A stretch of DNA of 64,000 nucleotides from G963701675 sp963701675 (GTDB taxonomy: Bacteria > Planctomycetota > Planctomycetia > Gemmatales > Gemmataceae). The notes under the pieces were generated by a model. The model searched no databases. It saw only the letters and a program-made list of their open reading frames with translations, and was not told the DNA's origin. The stretch covers positions 6,696,001-6,760,000 of the forward strand of contig OY969623.1 of NCBI GenBank assembly GCA_963701675.1, written 5' to 3'. A program made the translations under genes and the position numbers. Position 1 is the first letter of the stretch. Every line of letters starts with the position of its first letter. Of this stretch, positions 7,252 through 17,419 are shown piece by piece.

Positions 7252-10200
7252 TTATTTTTCCTTCCAATCCGGCAACCGACCCGGTGTCCACGGCGCGCCG
7301 ACCAGGTCCAGCGCCTCTTCCAGACGTTTGAGATCACCGTCGATGAGCGTCCGCAGTTTCTTCAGTTCCTCGCCGAATTCTTCGCCGGCAATCCGATAGC
7401 CATCCTGATCCGTTTTCGTGGGAACCGCGAGGGAGTAGCGCTGGTTGCTAACGATGGTTGAGACTCTTTCTGAAATCGAGTCCGGCGTATTCTCGTTCCG
7501 CGCTCGTAGCGCCACATCGCCACGCAACGCGCAGGATGTCTCGATTGCGTTTCTCCAGCTCTCGGGCGAGATCTTTCCATTTGCTCTCGACGGCAGGTGT
7601 GTGATCGAGCGCACGTTTGATTTGATCGAGACGGGTAGTGACATTATTCGCCGCTTCGAGAGCGCCGGAAACCGCTCGCTGAAGTTTGGCGACCTTTTGC
7701 TGAAATTCGCCGAGCGTCTTTCGGTCGGCGAGGATCATCGTGTCCGCGCCTTCGATGACCACTTCGAATTTCTCCGGCCCGATGAGCGAAGTCGTCTTGC
7801 CGTCCACTCGCTTCGAAATCTTCACTTGATAGGCGCCAGGCATGACCAACGGGCCGCCACGTTCGGGACCGAACAACTCGTCTAAGTCGCTGTCCGGCGA
7901 TCTGGGTCGAGGCAGGGATACGGCCGGCTCGCGCAGGCCCAGTTCACCCGATGCAACCCCTTCGTCACGGGGCCGCGCAGCGTTCGAATCACCGTACCCG
8001 CTGAGTCCATCACGTCAATCAAGATAGTCGGTTCTTCTTCTTCCGTTTCGGCACGGAGCTGATCCTTGGTCGGATAGGCGGCTCCGGGTTTCTTTTCGTT
8101 GTCACGTCGCGTTTGTTTCTTCGTCTTGATTTCGTCCTTCAGATAATAAGTGAACGTCGCTCCGAACGGTGGGTTCGGCGCGGTGTAGAACGCCGCGCCC
8201 TGAAATCCTTTGTCCGGCAGGCCGTACGGTCGCGACGGAATGTAGAGCAGTGCGTTCTTCACCGGAAAAAGTGCGGAGTCCTTCGCCAACGTTTCCGCAT
8301 TGAATCGCCGCAGCGGTGTGTAGTCGTCCAACACGTACATGCCGCGGCCAAACGTGCCGACGACCAAATCGTTCTCGCGTTTCTGGATGGCGAGGTCGCG
8401 GACAGCAATGGTGGGTAATCCATTCTTCATGCGGATCCACTTCTTCCCTCCGTCGAGTGTTACGAACAAACCGAATTCGGTGCCGACGAAGAGCAGGTCA
8501 GGATTCTCGTGATCCTCCGCGATCGCCAGAACGGGACCGTTGGCGGGAAGATTGCCCATGATCGGCGTCCATGTCTTGCCGGCATCCGGGCTTTTCAAAA
8601 GGTATGGAGCAAAATCCGCGTTCTTGTGATGGTCGAAGGAAGCGTAGATGGTGGTGGCGTCATGCTGCGATGCCAGTAGGCGGCTAACATACGTCTTTTC
8701 CGGTACGCCGGGGAACTGCTCGATCTTCCGCCACTCCTGGCCATCATTCTCGGTGACGTGGATCAAGCCATCGTCGGTGCCGACGTAAATCAAACCCTCT
8801 TTCTTGGGCGATTCAGTCAACGCTACGATGTTGCCATAGAGCGATGTGGAAACGTGCTTCGATACGGCATCGGCGTGCCAGACTTTTCCCATGATCGGAA
8901 GCTTGTCGCGGTCGATTTGACGAGTGAGGTCGCCGCTGATCGCCTTCCACGAATTACCGCGGTCGTCGCTGCGGAACAGCTTGTTGGCTGCGAAATAAAG
9001 CCGGGTGTGCGAGTGCGGACTGATGATGAGTGGCGAATCCCAGTTCCAGCGAAGCGGTGGTTCACCTTTGCCGGCTTGTGGCTGGATGCCGACGCTTTCG
9101 CCCGTCCGGCGGTCGAAGCGGGTAAGCCCTGCGTATTGATACTCGCAGTAGATAATGTTCGGATCGGTCGGGTCAACCTTGCAATGGAACCCGTCCCCGC
9201 CGAGTGTGACGAACCAGTCGGCGTTCGTGATGCCGCTGACACTTCTGGTTCGTGCCGGGCCGCCTAGCGTGAAGTTGTCCTGGGTGCCGCCGTAGACGCT
9301 GTAGAACGGAGCCGCATTGTCAACGGTGATGTCGTAGAACTGGGTGATCGGCAGGTTGGCGATGAAACTCCAATTGGCGCCGCGGTCGAAGCTCTCATAG
9401 ACGCCTCCATCGCAACCGACACGATAGAAGCTGGGGTTCTTGGGATCGATCCAGATGCAGTGGCTGTCCACGTGCTTCCAGCGTTCGCCGAGCGGGCGCA
9501 GCGTCTTGGCGCCGTCATCCGACACCATGATGAACACGTTCATCACATAGAGCCGTTCGCTGTTCGCCGGGTCGACGACGATGTGTGCGTAATATTGGGC
9601 TTGCGAATCGAAGTCGTTTCGCTTCTCCCAAGTCTCGCCGAAGTCGGTAGAGCGAAAGATGCCGCCCTTCCGGTCGACAGATTCAATGATGGCATAAACC
9701 ATGTCGGCGTTCGTCGGCGCCGTCGCCAGTCCGATGCGCCCCATTTCTTCGGTCGGCAATCCGGTCTTCAGTTTTTTCCAAGTCGCGCCGCCGTCGGTCG
9801 ACTTGTAAAGCGCACTTTCAGGGCCGCCGTTGATGAGCGTCCACACATGTCGGCGCCGTTGATACGCCGCCGCGATAAGCACGTCGGGATTCTGTGAGTC
9901 GAATACCACATCGGTGATTCCCGTGTTTTCGCTAACGTTGAGGACCTTTTTCCAGTTCTGGCCGCCATCGGTCGTCTTGTACAATCCGCGGTCGCCGCCG
10001 GGCCCCCAAAGCGGCCCCTGGGCGGCCACATACACCACGTTGGAATCGCGCGGGTCGATGATGATCTTGCCGATGTGCTCGGACTGCTTGAGCCCCATGT
10101 TTTTCCATGACTTACCGCCGTCGTCGGACCGATAGACACCGTCGCCGTAGCCGACGCTGCGTTGGCTGTTGTTCTCGCCGCTGCCGACCCAAACCGTGTT

Positions 10201-10518
10201 CGGGTTCTTCGGATCGAGTACGACGACGCCGATGGAGTAAGAGCCTTCGTTGTCGAAAATCGGTGTCCAGGTCGTGCCGGCGTTGACCGTTTTCCACACA
10301 CCGCCACACGCCGCCGCGACGTAGTACGTTCCGGGGTTCGTGGGATGCATCGCCAAACCGACGACTCGGCCGGACGTGACCGCCGGCCCAATGGACCGCA
10401 ACCGCAACCCGCCGATGGCCGCTGCCGGATCAAACGCCGGCTTTTCGGCGTCCTGCGTTTGGACGGGAATGGAAATCGCGAGTGAAAGAGTCAGGCAGAC
10501 AACGAATTGACGTAACAT
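7252..10518 (-). pseudogene. Large BNR/Asp-box (sortilin VPS10-like) propeller protein, two frameshifts
   Basis: A secreted propeller of about 1,090 residues. ATG 10518 begins a signal peptide (MLRQFVVCLTLSLAISIPVQ). Many Asp-box repeats follow (SDDGGKSWKNMG, TTDGGQNWKKVL, STDFGETWEKR). The C-terminal part reads LHRVNW, then 'LREPAVSLPRPRSPD' and 'GPLVMPGAYQVKI' in a second frame, then 'RNENTPDSISERV' and 'YRIAGEEFGEELKKLRTLI' back in the first frame. One base appears missing at about 7937, where N-W-D-L-R-E-P is expected, and one extra at about 7520-7530. Without correction the protein ends at 7882. These glycosidase-like exo-propellers are common in planctomycetes and acidobacteria; substrate unknown. 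It is either a recent pseudogene or two assembly indels. Confidence 0.8.
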
Positions 10519-10654
10519 GGTCAAAGCTCCCAGGAGAGTGCGCACGGTGGTGTGGGGATTAAGATGCGAACGGCAGGGCGATTTGGACACTGGGAAACGG
10601 CGTTTTTTGTTGATGGAGAGGTGAGGTAACGCTGGGTAGGTTGGAACAATCAAT

Positions 10655-10861
10655 TCAGCCGACACCGGGTGCATTCGGCAAGCCGTAAGAACACCGAACC
10701 GCGGCTACCGTCTCAACGCGACCAGCCGCGCTATCTCGCAATCCCGCTTCAATCAATCGGCGCACATCGAGATGGTAGATCAAGTCTTCCCAAGTAGCAT
10801 CGTCGGGAAGTTGATCGATTATGCGGTGGGCGTCGTCTCGCATCACAGGCGGCTTAGACAT
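10655..10861 (-). CDS. Small antitoxin-like protein
   Basis: 68 residues from ATG 10861 (AAAGG upstream). The core 'DDAHRIIDQLPDDATWEDLIYHLDVRRLIEAGLRDSAAGR' has the layout of small addiction-module antitoxins: a D-[DA]-T-W-[ED]-D-[LI] helix, then RRxIEAGLxDxxAGR and a final 'VRCSYGLP'. No RelE/ParE-like toxin is visible next to it, so it may be an orphan. Assignment is by pattern recognition only. Confidence 0.55.
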   Translation of the reverse strand: MSKPPVMRDDAHRIIDQLPDDATWEDLIYHLDVRRLIEAGLRDSAAGRVETVAAVRCSYGLPNAPGVG

Positions 10862-10881
10862 GTTGCCTTTCAGCACAGGTG

Positions 10882-10998
10882 TCAGCCAGGTCGTTCCGGA
10901 ATCGTAACCGGATTCGTAGCGAGCCAATCTCCCAGACTCACCGAGACGGACTTGGCACTCTCGGGAACCTTGAGTTCAAGCGTAAGCTTCGCTTCCAT
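10882..10998 (-). CDS. Hypothetical 38-residue peptide
   Basis: ATG 10998 follows a strong GGAGG site (GGAGGCATTACA before the ATG) and opens a 38-codon frame, MEAKLTLELKVPES... It overlaps the 3' end of the 10976-11440 gene by 23 nt and stops 20 nt before the antitoxin-like gene. It is not recognised; it could be a truncated partner of that gene. Kept because of its ribosome site. Confidence 0.35.
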   Translation of the reverse strand: MEAKLTLELKVPESAKSVSVSLGDWLATNPVTIPERPG

Positions 10999-11440
10999 TG
11001 TAATGCCTCCGTTTGCTAGGGCGAGAAACCGATTTCGGAGGGTCCGTACTTGGTGGAAAGAATCTATCCGGCAAGAATAGTGGAGCCGTAAAGTTGCAGG
11101 TGGAAATTCCTTCGAAAGTCCGCCAGATCTTTGTGCCACTTTCATCGAGTACATGAATTAGCGCGACATCTGGATTCTTAGTGAATACAAACTGGCTAAG
11201 ACCGTCCTCAAAATAGCATGTGAAGTACAGGGTGTAATTGATTACAAGTTTGCCATTTTTGTAACTCAGTTCGTCAATCTGAGCGTTAAGACAACCGTCG
11301 CTACTCCACGATTCGCGTGCCAGACCGGTGGCACTCCGTACATGCGGAGCCACGAGCACCATGCCACCAACGATGAAGGCGAACAATCCAGATGCGACGC
11401 ATCGCTTAAGATTGACGTGGGATAGGAGTGCCACTTTCAC
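10976..11440 (-). CDS. Hypothetical secreted protein
   Basis: 154 residues with a cleavable-looking signal segment (CVASGLFAFIVGGMVLVAPHVRSATG), a short globular region with cysteines (SDGCLNAQIDEL, YFTCYFEDGLS, GISTCNF) and a basic C-terminus (SRPSKRRHYNGS). It overlaps the DUF1501 stop by 4 nt, which suggests coupling as the last member of that operon. The basic tail is unlike the rest, so a frameshift near 11100 is possible. No family recognised. Confidence 0.5.
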   Translation of the reverse strand: MKVALLSHVNLKRCVASGLFAFIVGGMVLVAPHVRSATGLARESWSSDGCLNAQIDELSYKNGKLVINYTLYFTCYFEDGLSQFVFTKNPDVALIHVLDESGTKIWRTFEGISTCNFTAPLFLPDRFFPPSTDPPKSVSRPSKRRHYNGSEAYA

Positions 11441-12873
11441 CCCAACAACTCCCCCACCACCCGCGCCGGCTCGACGCCTGTCAGCCGTTGGTCCAATCCC
11501 TGGTACTTGTAGCTAAACCGCTTGTGATCGAAGCCCAAAAGTTGCAGGACGGTGGCGTGGAAGTCACGGATGTGGACGGGGTCTTTGACGATGTTATAGG
11601 AGAAGTCGTCGGTTTCGCCGTAGATGGCGCCGCCTTTTGTGCCGCCGCCGGCCATCCACATGGTGAAGCAGCGCGGGTGGTGATCCCGGCCATAATTCGT
11701 CTTGCTCAGCCCGCCTTGCGAGTAGATCGTGCGGCCGAACTCGCCGCCCCAAATCACGAGGGTCGAGTCGAACATGCCGCGGTGCTTGAGGTCTTGTATG
11801 AGGCCGTAACATGCCTGGTCGACATCGCGGCATTGGTCGGGGAGCCGGCCGGAGACGTTGGCGTGTGTGTCCCAGTTGTTGTGATAAATCTGCACGAAGC
11901 GCACACCGCGTTCAACGAGTCGGCGAGCCAGCAGGGCGGTGTTCGCAAAGGTGCCGGGCTTTTTCGCGGCGTCGCCATAAAGCCGGAAGGTCAATTCCGG
12001 TTCTTGACCGAGATCCGTCAACTCCGGCACACTCGCCTGCATGCGGAAGGCCATTTCGTATTGCTGAATGCGGGTATGCGTTTCCGGATCGCCGACTTGC
12101 CGGTAGTTCAACTCGTTCAGCGCTTTAAGCCCGTCGAGGGTCTTGCGTCGAACCTCCGGTGAAACTCCCGGCGGATTGTTGATGAAGAGGATCGGATCGC
12201 CCGCCGTGCGGAACGAGACGCCGGCATGTTCTCCCGGCAAGTAGCCGCTCGACCACAACCGGGCCGAGATGGCTTGGGTCTGTTCAGTGTTGCTCGGCTG
12301 CGCGACGAGAACCACGAACGTCGGCAGGTTTTGATTCAAGCGACCCAGGCCGTACGAGGCCCACGACCCCAAGCACGGCCGACCGGTGATTTGATTGCCG
12401 GTCTGCATGTAACTGATGGCTGGCTCGTGATTGATGGCCTCAGTGTGCATGCTGCGGATGAAACACATGTCATCGACCATCTTCGACGTCCACGGCAACA
12501 GCTCCGACACCCACATGCCGCACTTGCCCTGTTGCGCAAACTTGAACTTCGACGGCGCGACGGGAAATCGTTTCTGTCCCGACGTCATCGTCGTCAATCG
12601 TTGGCCCATGCGGATGGAGTCGGGCAGGTCCTTGTCGTAGAATTCGTCCATTTTCGGCTTGTAGTCGTACAAGTCCATCTGCGAAGGGCCGCCGACCATG
12701 TGCAAATAAATGATCTGCTTCGCCTTGGCGGGGAAATGCGTCATCGTCTCCGCCGCGTGGCTCCGCTCGCCATCGAGAAGCGACGCCAGGGCCGCCCAAC
12801 CGACGGCATGCGAGCCGGTTTTGAAGAAGTGACGCCGGGTGATGTTGGTTTTGAATTCGTTGAGGAGGGTCAT
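11437..12873 (-). CDS. DUF1501 family protein (sulfatase-like fold, Tat signal)
   Basis: 478 residues. Tat-type signal TRRHFFKTGSHAVGWAALASL at 12-32; body with the DUF1501 hallmarks IYLHMVGGPSQMDLYDYKP, FIRSMHTEAINHEPA, NNWDTHANV, LVIWGGEFGRTIYSQG and NYGRDHHPRCFTMWMAGGG. Family knowledge places DUF1501 in the alkaline phosphatase/sulfatase superfamily, usually paired with PSCyt1-DUF1549-DUF1553 proteins; the substrate is not established. Here that partner is 13449-16643, but an ORF6N gene has been inserted between them. Probably periplasmic. Confidence 0.93.
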   Translation of the reverse strand: MTLLNEFKTNITRRHFFKTGSHAVGWAALASLLDGERSHAAETMTHFPAKAKQIIYLHMVGGPSQMDLYDYKPKMDEFYDKDLPDSIRMGQRLTTMTSGQKRFPVAPSKFKFAQQGKCGMWVSELLPWTSKMVDDMCFIRSMHTEAINHEPAISYMQTGNQITGRPCLGSWASYGLGRLNQNLPTFVVLVAQPSNTEQTQAISARLWSSGYLPGEHAGVSFRTAGDPILFINNPPGVSPEVRRKTLDGLKALNELNYRQVGDPETHTRIQQYEMAFRMQASVPELTDLGQEPELTFRLYGDAAKKPGTFANTALLARRLVERGVRFVQIYHNNWDTHANVSGRLPDQCRDVDQACYGLIQDLKHRGMFDSTLVIWGGEFGRTIYSQGGLSKTNYGRDHHPRCFTMWMAGGGTKGGAIYGETDDFSYNIVKDPVHIRDFHATVLQLLGFDHKRFSYKYQGLDQRLTGVEPARVVGELLG

Positions 12874-12887
12874 GGAAACATTCCCGT

Positions 12888-13424
12888 TTATTGCGGATGA
12901 AAGCCGAACCGCGGTTTGGTCGAATCAGCCGGTTGGTCCATCATCTTCCGAAGAACATCAGTGATAACCTTGAGCTTCTCGTCGTGAATTTGCACGGTCT
13001 CTGCGAGTGTCATGATTTGAGTTAGGAGCTCACCTGGCGTTGCCAGAAGTCGACGGAGACGGACAAAAGTCCGAATAATCTCGATATTGACTTGGATCGC
13101 AGTCGGGGACCGCAAAACACTTGAGAGCATCGCCACGCCCTGTTCGGTGAACACCCATGGCATCTTGCGACGCCCGCCGTGGATCGTTTTTGATATCACA
13201 AACTGTGATATCAAGTTCTTAAACTCTTGCAGCGTAAGCTGAAACGCAAAATCACCAGGGAAGCGCTCGACGTTCCGCTTCACGGCTTGATTCAGCACCA
13301 TTGTGGAGATTCCGTACAACTTCGCCAAGTCGGAATCCAGCATTACGCGGTAGCCGCGAAGTGCGTATATCCTTTGCTCAATCTGGTTTTGCGAAACAAT
13401 CGCTAAGGCGTGTTTGCTGGCCAT
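12888..13424 (-). CDS. ORF6N domain protein
   Basis: 178 residues. The N-terminal ORF6N domain (about 10-100) is clear: IEQRIYALRGYRVMLDSDLA, LAKLYGISTMVLNQAVKRN, RFPGDFAFQLT and MPWVFTEQGVAMLSSVLRS. The C-terminal helix carries the usual 'IEIIRTFVRLRRLLA' and 'HDEKLKVITDVLRKMM'. The domain is related to phage KilA-N/Ant DNA-binding proteins and often travels on mobile DNA. It sits on the same strand between the DUF1553 and DUF1501 genes and ends only 15 nt before the DUF1501 start, so it is likely cotranscribed. Role unknown. Confidence 0.88.
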   Translation of the reverse strand: MASKHALAIVSQNQIEQRIYALRGYRVMLDSDLAKLYGISTMVLNQAVKRNVERFPGDFAFQLTLQEFKNLISQFVISKTIHGGRRKMPWVFTEQGVAMLSSVLRSPTAIQVNIEIIRTFVRLRRLLATPGELLTQIMTLAETVQIHDEKLKVITDVLRKMMDQPADSTKPRFGFHPQ

Positions 13425-13448
13425 GTTGCTGTATGGTGCCGCGTTCGG

Positions 13449-16400
13449 TTACTTGTTCAGGGCCTCATCCAGGTTCATCAGCTGGTTCACCACCATCGTC
13501 CACGCGGCGAGGGTTGCAACATCCAACTTTTCGTCCGGCTTGGATTCGCCCACCGTGATCAGTTTCTTGGCTTCGTCCGGGTGAGCTTTGTAGTGGACTA
13601 ACAAGTTCTCAGCCAGATCGACGACGACCTTCTGTTCCGGTTCGGAAAGCGACCGGGACAACAAGCGTTGCGCAATGAAATCCAAACGCGTCTCCGTTTT
13701 CTCGCCGCCTTCTTTCAACGTCGCTTGTGCCAGATGTCGGGCGGCCTCGACGAACTGCACGTCGTTGAGGGTTAGCAGAGCCTGGAGCGGAGTGTTAGTA
13801 CGATCTCGGCGCACGGTACACACTTCCCGGGCCGGCGCGTTGAGGATGTCCATCGACGCCGGCGGCGCGGCCCGCTTCCATAGCGTGTACATGCTTCGAC
13901 GATAAAGCGCCTCGCCGGTGTCGCGCTTGTAGTCGCGTGTATTACTTCCGATCATCGCCACGGCTTCCCATACACCGTCGGGCTGATAGGGTTTCACGCT
14001 GGGACCGCCGAGCTTCCGCACCATTATCCCGCTCGATGCCAGGGCATAATCACGAATCATCTCGGCATCCATGCGAAAGCGTGGGCCACGCGACATAAAT
14101 CGGTTTTGCGCGTCCTTGGCCAACTTTTCCGGCGTCGTAACCGCGGCTTGCCGATACGTCGCGGAGGTAACTAGGAGCTTGTAGAACTTTTTCATGTCCC
14201 AGCCGGACTCTCGAAACTCGACGGCCAGCCAATCGAGCAATTCGGGATGGCTCGGTAATTCGCCGCTGATACCGAAATCGCCGCTCGTGCGAACGATGCC
14301 GGTTCCGAAAAGTTCCTGCCAGAAACGATTGACCGTCACGCGCGTGGTGAGCGGATGGTCGGGCCGCAAGAGCCATTGTGCGAAGCCGAGCCGATTCCTT
14401 GGAAGTTCGCCGGCCATCGGCGGGAGGAATGCCGGTGTGCCGGGTTTAACTTCATCCTTGCGTTTGTCATACTCGCCGCGGAAAAGGACATGGGCCATCG
14501 CCGCCTCCGGTTTTTCTTGGCTCACATATGCGACCGTGCCGCGGGTCTTGATGGTTGCTTCTTCTCGCTCAAGGGCATCGAGGCTTGAAACCAGCGATTG
14601 GTAGGAGGCATCGACACCGAGAAGCCACCAGTCGAACAACTCATTTTTTTCTGGATCGGTCCGTTTGTCGGCTGGTTTCGATGCAAGGTAGGTGGCGCGG
14701 GTGCCTTTGGCGATTTGATCCACCTCAACGCCGGTGAGCGCGCGGGCATAAATCCGCATGTCCTGTATGAGCACATTGATAACGGGCGCTTCGGTATGCC
14801 GTTGGCCAACCTTCAACGGAACTGCGGTGCGAGTCGTATTCTTCAGGGAGTCGTTGGTGATGTTCAGTTCCTGTTTTTGGCCATTAACATACACGTTCAC
14901 GCCGGAAACTTTTGTCGACCCGTCGTAGGTGACGAACACATGATGCCAGCGGTCCGGCGTTAACGGTGTTCGACTGACGGCCTTGATGGCGTCGCCAGGC
15001 CAACTGTGAATGATGTGCGTGCCGACGTTGTTCGCCTCGATCCACAGGTCCCAGCCACGATGTTGATTCGGATTGTCCATGCGCGCGAAGAGCGCGCCGG
15101 TGATTCCATTTTTAGGGAGGCGCACCAAAGCGCCGAACGAAAACGCCTGGTCCTTGTCAAAATCGCCGGCGTTATCGACTTCCACAATTGTCGCCGGTCC
15201 CGTCTTGAGTGCTTTCGGTTCGATGTGTCCGTCGCCCCATGCTGCTGGTTTCTCGAAGTGGAGCTGGCGGAGTTCGCCATCGTTGAGAACGGTAACGCTG
15301 TTGCCAGCGCCTTCGCTCAGTAGTGCGTGGAACTTCAGCCCATCGCGCGTGACTTTTTCCATCGCCGCTCGCGGCTTAGCGTTTGCTAACCAACCATCGA
15401 ACTCCGGTCGCACGCTTTGTTTGCGGGAATCGGCTTGCTGCCGCAGCGCCGACAGCTCTTTCGATAACTCTGCGAAGCGAGCGCGATCCTCGACTCGCGG
15501 TACAGGTAGGATTGGCGGCGTGTCCTTGATGTTGCCGTCCATGGCCTTCTGTGTCGTGTTATTGAAGAACGCCGCCAGTTCATAAAACTCGCGCTGGATC
15601 AGCGGATCGAACTTGTGATCGTGACACACGGCGCATCCCGTGGTAAGCCCCAGAAAAACTTGCGAGGCGGTTTCGGTTCGGTCGCGAGTATAGAGAACCA
15701 AGTATTCGTCATCAATCGCGCCGCCTTCATTCGTCGTGATGTTGCAACGATTGAATCCGGTCGCGATTCGTTGCTCCAGGCTCGGCTGTGGGAGCAAGTC
15801 GCCGGCAAGTTGTTCAACCGTGAATTGATCGAACGACATGTTGCGATTGAAAGCATTTATGACCCAATCTCGATACGTCCACATCTCCCGGAAGTTGTCG
15901 AAGTGGATACCGTGTGTGTCCGCATATCGGGCGTAATCGAGCCAATATCGGCCGCGGTGTTCTCCCCAGTGCGGCGAGTCAAGTAACCGATCCACGTAAC
16001 GCTCATAGGCGCCCGGGGCCGCGTCGTTGACAAACGCATCCACTTCGGCGGGGCTCGGCGGCAAGCCAATCAGGTCGAGACTCAGCCGCCGGGAAAGCGT
16101 TCGGCGATCCGCCTCCGCCGCCGGCTGGAGCCCGCGTTTTTCCAGCTCGGCGAGAACGAAATGATCAATGGGATTGCGAATCCAACCAGTAGTAGTCTTC
16201 ACCTTCGGCAATGCCGGACGGTTGGGTGGAATGAACGACCAATGCGGCTGATACTCGGCGCCGGCCGCGATCCATTTTTTCAAAGTCTCTTTCTGGACGT
16301 CGGTCAGTTTCTTGTGCGACTTCTCGGGCGGCATCCGTTTGGCGACGTCCGCCTCGAAAATCCGCTCGAGCAGGTGGCTCTCGTCCGGCTTTCCGGGAAC

Positions 16401-16643
16401 AATGGCCAGCATCTCGACGGCCTGATCGCGCACATCGAGCCGCAAGCTTGCCTTTCGCGCCGCACTATCCGGCCCGTGACAGGCGAAACAGTTTTCCGCA
16501 AGGATCGGCCGAATGTCACGGTTAAACTCGATGTCGGCGCCGCGGGCCGTTGTGCCGATGCCGCACACGAATGCAAGTCCCATGGCGACTGGGATGTAGA
16601 CTGCTATTCGAAAGACTTTCCGATGGCTCGTGAGACGTTTCAT
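13449..16643 (-). CDS. PSCyt1-DUF1549-LamG-DUF1553 protein
   Basis: 1,064 residues from ATG 16643 (AGGAG 9 nt upstream). Order: signal peptide; Planctomycete cytochrome C domain with heme motif CFACH near residue 51 in 'IRPILAENCFACHGPD'; DUF1549 (about 130-340), ending with a second C-x-x-C-H motif (CAVCHDHKFDPL); LamG/concanavalin-like insert (about 480-630; DRWHHVFVTYDG, VNVYVNGQKQEL); DUF1553 (about 710-990; NRLGFAQWLLRPDHPLTTRV, RNRTNTPLQAL-like 'RRDRTNTPLQALLTLND'). The pairing with DUF1501 is very common in planctomycetes and suggests a secreted or periplasmic heme-containing complex for polymer breakdown. Function unproven. Confidence 0.93.
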   Translation of the reverse strand: MKRLTSHRKVFRIAVYIPVAMGLAFVCGIGTTARGADIEFNRDIRPILAENCFACHGPDSAARKASLRLDVRDQAVEMLAIVPGKPDESHLLERIFEADVAKRMPPEKSHKKLTDVQKETLKKWIAAGAEYQPHWSFIPPNRPALPKVKTTTGWIRNPIDHFVLAELEKRGLQPAAEADRRTLSRRLSLDLIGLPPSPAEVDAFVNDAAPGAYERYVDRLLDSPHWGEHRGRYWLDYARYADTHGIHFDNFREMWTYRDWVINAFNRNMSFDQFTVEQLAGDLLPQPSLEQRIATGFNRCNITTNEGGAIDDEYLVLYTRDRTETASQVFLGLTTGCAVCHDHKFDPLIQREFYELAAFFNNTTQKAMDGNIKDTPPILPVPRVEDRARFAELSKELSALRQQADSRKQSVRPEFDGWLANAKPRAAMEKVTRDGLKFHALLSEGAGNSVTVLNDGELRQLHFEKPAAWGDGHIEPKALKTGPATIVEVDNAGDFDKDQAFSFGALVRLPKNGITGALFARMDNPNQHRGWDLWIEANNVGTHIIHSWPGDAIKAVSRTPLTPDRWHHVFVTYDGSTKVSGVNVYVNGQKQELNITNDSLKNTTRTAVPLKVGQRHTEAPVINVLIQDMRIYARALTGVEVDQIAKGTRATYLASKPADKRTDPEKNELFDWWLLGVDASYQSLVSSLDALEREEATIKTRGTVAYVSQEKPEAAMAHVLFRGEYDKRKDEVKPGTPAFLPPMAGELPRNRLGFAQWLLRPDHPLTTRVTVNRFWQELFGTGIVRTSGDFGISGELPSHPELLDWLAVEFRESGWDMKKFYKLLVTSATYRQAAVTTPEKLAKDAQNRFMSRGPRFRMDAEMIRDYALASSGIMVRKLGGPSVKPYQPDGVWEAVAMIGSNTRDYKRDTGEALYRRSMYTLWKRAAPPASMDILNAPAREVCTVRRDRTNTPLQALLTLNDVQFVEAARHLAQATLKEGGEKTETRLDFIAQRLLSRSLSEPEQKVVVDLAENLLVHYKAHPDEAKKLITVGESKPDEKLDVATLAAWTMVVNQLMNLDEALNK

Positions 16644-16858
16644 CGTCTCTGTCTCCTGTTGTTCGCGGTGCACGGTCGTTTGGCGGGACGCTAAAATATC
16701 AAAGCGCGGGGGACTCCAGGGCTTTCACGTCCGGAAGTGTGATTCTACCCGTCGGCGGCGCGGAGGGCAATCAGCAATAGAGCTGATAAGCTACGGGTGA
16801 GCCTTGATCATGCCGCCTGAACCGGCTAGCTTGAAAGCGGTCGCTGCGGGGCCGGGAT

Positions 16859-17116
16859 ATGCGGCAATTCAAGTGGATCGAGTGGAATCTTCAGAAGATC
16901 GATGCGCATGGCCTCTCGGCGGACGAGGTGGAAGCTGCGTTCGACCGCGTCTTCAGCCTTGAGGAACGCCAGGATGGCTCATTCCAGATGTTCGCCTCGA
17001 CACCGTCGGGCCGCCGGATCTGGGTCGTCTGGCGGTACGATCGAGAGGGCGACGAGTTCCCCGACGTCTTTGGCGAGTTGAGTGAAGTGCCGATTTTTGT
17101 GATCACCGCTTACTGA
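16859..17116 (+). CDS. BrnT-like small toxin candidate
   Basis: 85 residues. The pattern 'WIEWNLQKIDAHGLSADEVEAAF' followed by 'SGRRIWVVWRYD' and a final beta strand 'IFVITAY' resembles the BrnT/RelE-like fold (E-W-D-x-x-K-x-x-x-x-H-G-[VI]-x-x-x-E). It is followed after 12 nt by an AF2212-like antitoxin candidate. Assignment to BrnT is by pattern, not strict motif match; the C-terminal ISAR box of true BrnT is not present. Confidence 0.6.
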   Translation: MRQFKWIEWNLQKIDAHGLSADEVEAAFDRVFSLEERQDGSFQMFASTPSGRRIWVVWRYDREGDEFPDVFGELSEVPIFVITAY

Positions 17117-17128
17117 GAGGGACAGCCA

Positions 17129-17386
17129 ATGACCACCGCCGGAGTTGACAATCGGAGTCCAGAGCGCCGAGCGCGAGACGAGCAGATCGCCGAGGGACCG
17201 CCCCTGGTACCCCTGGACTTCCCTCCTGGTGCGCGCCCGTCGCCCTTAGAGGCCCACCTGGCTCGGCGCCATCGGCCGCTTGCGGTGGCGGGTGTAGTGG
17301 AGAACGGATTGGTGCGTCCACTCGATCCCACGGTGAAGCTGCCCGAACACTCGCGGGTCATCATTGTAGCGTCGGAGCCGACGTGA
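17129..17386 (+). CDS. AF2212-like (DUF104-type) antitoxin candidate
   Basis: 85 residues. The C-terminal half 'VAGVVENGLVRPLDPTVKLP' plus 'EHSRVIIVA' is the small beta-barrel pattern of AF2212/DUF104 antitoxins (V-x-x-G-x-[LI]-x-P-L-x-x-x-x-L-x-E). The first half is proline- and arginine-rich, perhaps disordered and toxin-binding. It lies 12 nt after the BrnT-like gene and before a strong terminator, so the two form a unit with the toxin first. Confidence 0.6.
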   Translation: MTTAGVDNRSPERRARDEQIAEGPPLVPLDFPPGARPSPLEAHLARRHRPLAVAGVVENGLVRPLDPTVKLPEHSRVIIVASEPT

Positions 17387-17419
17387 GCGGCGGTGGAGCT
17401 GCCCGTGCGCGATTGGTGC

